In this document: positions 60,584 to 64,000 of the stretch, piece by piece
Layout of the letters: each line of letters begins with the position of its first letter
How positions within the stretch are numbered: position 1 is the stretch's first letter
Source: Rotaria sordida
Lineage: Eukaryota > Rotifera > Eurotatoria > Philodinida > Philodinidae
Length of the DNA stretch: 64,000 nucleotides
Direction: 5' to 3'
Assembly (NCBI GenBank): GCA_905250125.1
Contig: CAJNOL010000865.1
Span: forward strand, 2,423 to 66,422
Made by a program: the position numbers and the translations under genes
Notes under the pieces: generated by a model
Told to the model about the DNA's origin: nothing
Databases searched by the model: none
Seen by the model: the letters and a program-made list of their open reading frames with translations, nothing else

Positions 60584-60901
60584 TCGTGCGTCCCAGATTT
60601 CTCCGCCATTTTGAAAGCTAGAAAGCTCGGGTTTGTTTTAAATCATAGCTAAGATCTGACACTACAACTTAACAGAGTCGGATTTCTCGATTTCATGATT
60701 GATGTCAGATGAAGAGAAAATGTTTGAGAACTTACACCCTACTAATTTCATATCATGACGTAGAAGTTCTTTAAAAACCAAACTACAGAAAAATTAAAAA
60801 ATCCGACTCTGTTAAGTTGTAGCTCCAAGTCTTGGCTACATTTTAAAACCAGCTCGGGTTTCCTAACATTTAAAATGGCGGAGAAATCTGGGACGCACGA
60901 A
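60584..60901. repeat. Foldback element with highly conserved outer arms
   Basis: Arms 60584-60690 and 60795-60901 are inverted copies. The outer 29 bp are almost identical (CGTGCGTCCCAGATTTCTCC then GCCATTTT), and the inner block AACTTAACAGAGTCGGATTT is also shared. The loop is about 104 bp. It has an unusually high CG content for this region and is nested within the element 59721-61068. Confidence 0.82.
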
Positions 60902-61068
60902 GACCTATGTTTTGAACCTTAATCTTAAGCTATCTCTTGAAAGGCTCAAGATTTCAAGCTGAAATTTTTACCACGAGATGCCCAGCCCAAGATACATCTA
61001 CTCTAGAAGTTTCGTTGAGATTAGATGTTCTAAGGCAAAAATAAAAGTTTGGGTGGGGCTGGGCCTTA

Positions 61069-61324
61069 AAAAAAAAAGAATAGTTGAGAAAGGGCATATC
61101 ACATTCTTAAACATGATCTATCGCATGACACTTGAACGAATGAAAAAATATTGATCTCTTGCACGTACGCCGGTCAGTTTCGTCGAGGCATCACGAAGAG
61201 AAGGAGGAGAATGATCCGAAAAAAATGAATAATTTTCTGAACAGTCAGCGTAGTCGACCCAATATATATATATATATATATACATATATTCGATCAATAC
61301 TTCTTTTTTTTTCTTTAAAAAAAC
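61069..61324. other. 5' flank of the small coiled-coil gene, with (TA)n
   Basis: A (TA)n tract at about 61261-61283, about 45 nt upstream of the ATG at 61325. It may lie in the core promoter. Nothing else seen. Confidence 0.4.
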
Positions 61325-61751
61325 ATGTGCAAAAATATCGAATCTAATAATGAAGTACCTATTGATGAAACAGAAACAGCTACAACTAATGACGTAAGTT
61401 GTTTTTATATAATTATCCCATGTTAGCCTGTGCGCAAAAGTGCGCGTGCGTAACACTGCACAATAGTACGTCTCAGACGTACGCGCACTTTTGCGCACGA
61501 GCTGACATGAGATCTTTCCTCTATCAAATCCACTAATTTTCATTAATAATTTTTTTCAGATATCATCGAATGATGATCAATTGCTTTCCATCTTAAACCG
61601 AGAAGAGTTAATAGCTTATTTTCAACAAAAGGTGAAGGTCGAACAACTCCATCGGGAAGTAGCAATAGCTAAAAAGAATTTAGCAATTGGTCAAATGGTT
61701 TTACATAAAATGCAGAGTCAAGCTCTATACAAACATTTGAAAAAAAACTGA
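61325..61751 (+). CDS. Small two-exon coiled-coil protein, unassigned
   Basis: Exon 1 61325-61393 (MCKNIESNNEVPIDETETAT...) and exon 2 61560-61751, phase 0, joined across a 166-nt intron with GTAAGT donor and TTTTTTCAG acceptor; 86 residues. The second exon encodes one predicted amphipathic helix with heptad character (ELIAYFQQKVKVEQLHREVA then IAKKNLAIGQMVLHKMQ). Acidic N-terminus, basic C-terminus (YKHLKKN). No family recognised. The strong splice sites and helix periodicity support a real gene. The intron is occupied by a small GC-rich inverted-repeat element. Confidence 0.55.
61419..61509. repeat. 91-bp GC-rich hairpin element inside an intron
   Basis: A perfect 18-bp inverted pair, GTGCGCAAAAGTGCGCGT at 61430-61447 and its complement at 61481-61498, with further pairing of CATGTTAGC and GCTGACATG outside. 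CG-rich content is striking in an AT-rich intron. It looks like a very short MITE. Confidence 0.85.
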
Positions 61752-63530
61752 TGCTACATCTTCATCAACATTAAAACAATGTTTTTTTCTTCTTTTTGTC
61801 ATGTCAAATAGATACTTTGTGCTCTAAATTTCTTTTAAAGTCAGAAAAAATATACTTTTCTCTAATGATCGGTGTTCTCGAGTTATTCAAAGAAGTCACA
61901 GATTTAATAAAAATCTCTTCGGTTTTATTCTTCAAATTCGTTTTTTTATGACAAATAAATACGCACGAACTTCTGAGCACATTAAGGTACTTATATATTT
62001 AATTGTAGTTGCAAGTACTTCTGTCTAATTCTTCGTACTTCTGTACTTCAGAAGTACAAAAGTACGCTTGTTTCCCTTGAAATGAGCATTTTAAAAAAGT
62101 AAAAATATTTTGAAGTGTCGAGATCTCATCAACTGGCAGATTGGTTGTCGGGTACCCAACCCGGTTGCAGAATACTACCCCGAAGTAAAAAAAATAAGTT
62201 GTCGAGATATATACTCTATTGAACAAAATAAAAATAGACAATTTATTATTGTTTATATATCGACAAACAATTTAAATACATCATTATTATCAAGTAAACT
62301 TCAAAATGCAATTTAATCATATTAATAAGAAAAAATGAGCTTTTTTATTTATATATTCATGATATCTTTTATTACAGAATTACAAAGCACTATTCCACTC
62401 TCAATTATATATATCTGAATACCGAACGAAAAGATAGAAAGAAGGATTAATTATATAATGGGAATTAGACAACTATAGATCTAGTTGAATAAGTAAAACG
62501 TTTTAATACTTCGCCATTGATATTCAAGGCGCGATTGTGCAGAAAATGCAAATCATATCAAACAACTCTATAACTTTATGAGCAAAACTGTATTTCAATG
62601 TAAGTTACTCAAATAAAACTAATGTCCTTGAAGTCCTGCTGTTAATAATCAATCATGCAGATGAAAGAAAAGTATTTTTGCTATTATGTTTTAACAGCAT
62701 GAGCTTAGGGTTGATTAATTATTATTTAACAAAGTGCTTTTCACTAGAAGCTATAATAAGAAAAGAAAAAGAAATAAATCAGAGTCTTTGAGTCTTTTGT
62801 CCTTGTTGACCTATAATAATAATTATCTTCTGAATGTAAAAGTAGTTTACGTTATATAGAATTATATTGATATTAAGGGACCTGGTGTGATGTAAAAAAA
62901 AATTACAATACTGTATTCCAATACAACATATAATTTATGCATGCGTTAACCGTATTCATATATCTTATATTTCATGCGACATATCTTGTTCTGTCCTTGT
63001 TTGTCCTTGGCTGTCTCTTCGTTCCGCATGCGTACATTAAGCTGTCGTTGATGACGTTCTTCTTTTCATTGGAGCGTTTTTTTCCTTCATTAAATAATAT
63101 TATCGTAAATGAGACGTATTCACATAGAATAAAAGCCTGTTAAAACAAAATCACGAGCATTTGTTATATTCAGTAAAAAATAAAAGTAATAAAACAATTA
63201 AATCACATACATATATCAGTGAGTATTATTTTCTATTATGATTTTCTTAATTCTTTATAAGTATTTAAAAAAAAAAGATGCACTAATGTAAATATTTCGA
63301 AGTTGTTTATTAAATGTGATTAATGACACGTTATAACATAGAAAGATTAATCATATTCTAGAGTTAGAAAATAATCCCCTTTGAATCATTATTCAAATAA
63401 TTACTCAAACAAAGAAGAAATATTTCTTATGTGGATGATCTACTTTTTAGCGGACATATCAAAGACTGATTCTAGTGTATCTTTTCAAAGTACTATCGTT
63501 AAGTTTTAATGCACATGCACATTCGAATAA
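61752..63530. other. Intergenic, no supported gene
   Basis: AT-rich. Contains a small palindrome of TACTTCTG/CAGAAGTA phrases around 62010-62066. Short frames at 62110-62316 and 62937-63143 have no motifs. Confidence 0.5.
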
Positions 63531-63533
63531 ATT

Positions 63534-63990
63534 AGCCATCGAAATAGTTTTTGAAATCATCTTTTGTCAAGATGTTGATGGTTTGTTCTAATGCATCCAA
63601 CATTTTAGTGTTGTCGTCATTGAATTGAATTCAACATAGTTGATTTTCGGTCGAAAATTCGTCAGTAATCCAGGTTTTATGAAGTCTTGAGTTATGATCA
63701 GAAAAAATCAGATCTCGAAGGTCGGTCCTTTGTCTCCATTCGAATACCGTTTTGAAGATTTACAGTAGGCAGATATTGACATATCAACTAACATTTATTG
63801 TCTCATCAAGATGTAGTGGTATAGACTTGATTAAATCAGATTTCATGAAGAAAATTGTCATGATTCGTTTGACTTCACTTCTGTTCTCGGATCATAATGA
63901 TAGAACCATGATTCAACACTAGTAATAATGTTGAATATATGATGGAATCGATCTTTTTTGAATCATTTGAGTGACTGATGAAATAATTGA
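63534..63990 (-). pseudogene. Second mariner transposase remnant
   Basis: The minus-strand translation shows SVESWFYHYDPRTEVKSNES (around 63870-63930), the mariner block around the first catalytic Asp (usually GDESWFYHYDP). Here the Asp position is replaced and the frame soon breaks. The C-terminal helix LDALEQTINILTKDDFKNYF is at 63540-63605. Between them the catalytic region is scrambled by stops and shifts. It differs from the copy at 2793-3842, so it is a different mariner lineage, and it may continue beyond the window. Confidence 0.65.
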
Positions 63991-64000
63991 ATATGCGACT

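Larger units (their letters stand above)
59721..61068. mobile_element. 1.35-kb element with AAGGCCCAGCCCC inverted ends
   Basis: The left end TAAGGCCCAGCCCCCATCC (59721-59739) is mirrored at the right end by GGGTGGGGCTGGGCCTTA (to 61068). Both are flanked by T/A runs. The interior holds a small Lys-rich frame (60128-60415) and a nested foldback (60584-60901). No transposase motif is seen, so it is probably non-autonomous. It could also be a local inverted duplication. Confidence 0.55.

Overview
The window looks like a gene-sparse, AT-rich metazoan nuclear region, most probably from a bdelloid rotifer. This is inferred from an F-box protein of the type greatly expanded in bdelloids, many introns of about 45-65 bp next to a few inflated ones, mariner and hAT debris, and divergent animal genes. 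No bacterial, viral or organellar block is seen. A 100-base run of N (24917-25016) marks a scaffold gap.

Layout. 1-5160: a decayed PP1 phosphatase fragment, an F-box gene cut short by a dead mariner, and a long foldback element. 6941-8288 (+): a stargazin/TARP-like calcium-channel gamma subunit ending in a PDZ ligand. 9112-12338 (+): a four-and-a-half-LIM (FHL) protein with two possible first exons. 13463-14150: a MITE-like inverted-repeat element. 14517-17642 (-): proteasome ubiquitin receptor Rpn10/PSMD4. 17947-23387 (-): an Arf-GEF of the cytohesin family, again with two phase-compatible first exons. 23457-24521 (-): a divergent C14-sterol-reductase/LBR-family membrane enzyme. 25017-30600: a repeat-rich desert with a 2.1 kb element bounded by inverted repeats and carrying GTCACGG subterminal repeats, a hairpin element, a hAT transposase scrap and a dispersed repeat. 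30612-33478 (-): two small unassigned genes. 34512-38895 (-): a ten-exon nuclear receptor with a very long C-terminal tail. 38896-47739: mostly gene-free, with transposon ends.

47740-48177 (+) is a ninjurin. It converges on complex I subunit NDUFV1 (48321-52483, -), whose introns hold two foldback elements. 53578-54493 (-) is mitochondrial ribosomal protein bL12m. 55076-55625 is a DCUN1D (cullin neddylation) pseudogene. 55904-59011 (+) is a MAP2K4/MKK4-type kinase whose start codon appears to be made by splicing. 59721-61068 is a TIR-bounded element with a nested foldback. 61325-61751 (+) is a two-exon small coiled-coil gene. The right edge holds a second, badly decayed mariner on the minus strand.

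The genes do not form one pathway. They are ordinary single-copy housekeeping genes (proteasome, complex I, mitoribosome) beside signalling genes (Arf-GEF, MKK4, nuclear receptor, TARP). The recurring theme is colonisation of introns and intergenic space by non-autonomous inverted-repeat elements with unusually long arms. Exon structures were assembled by hand from splice signals, reading phase and family conservation; every joined phase given below closes arithmetically.
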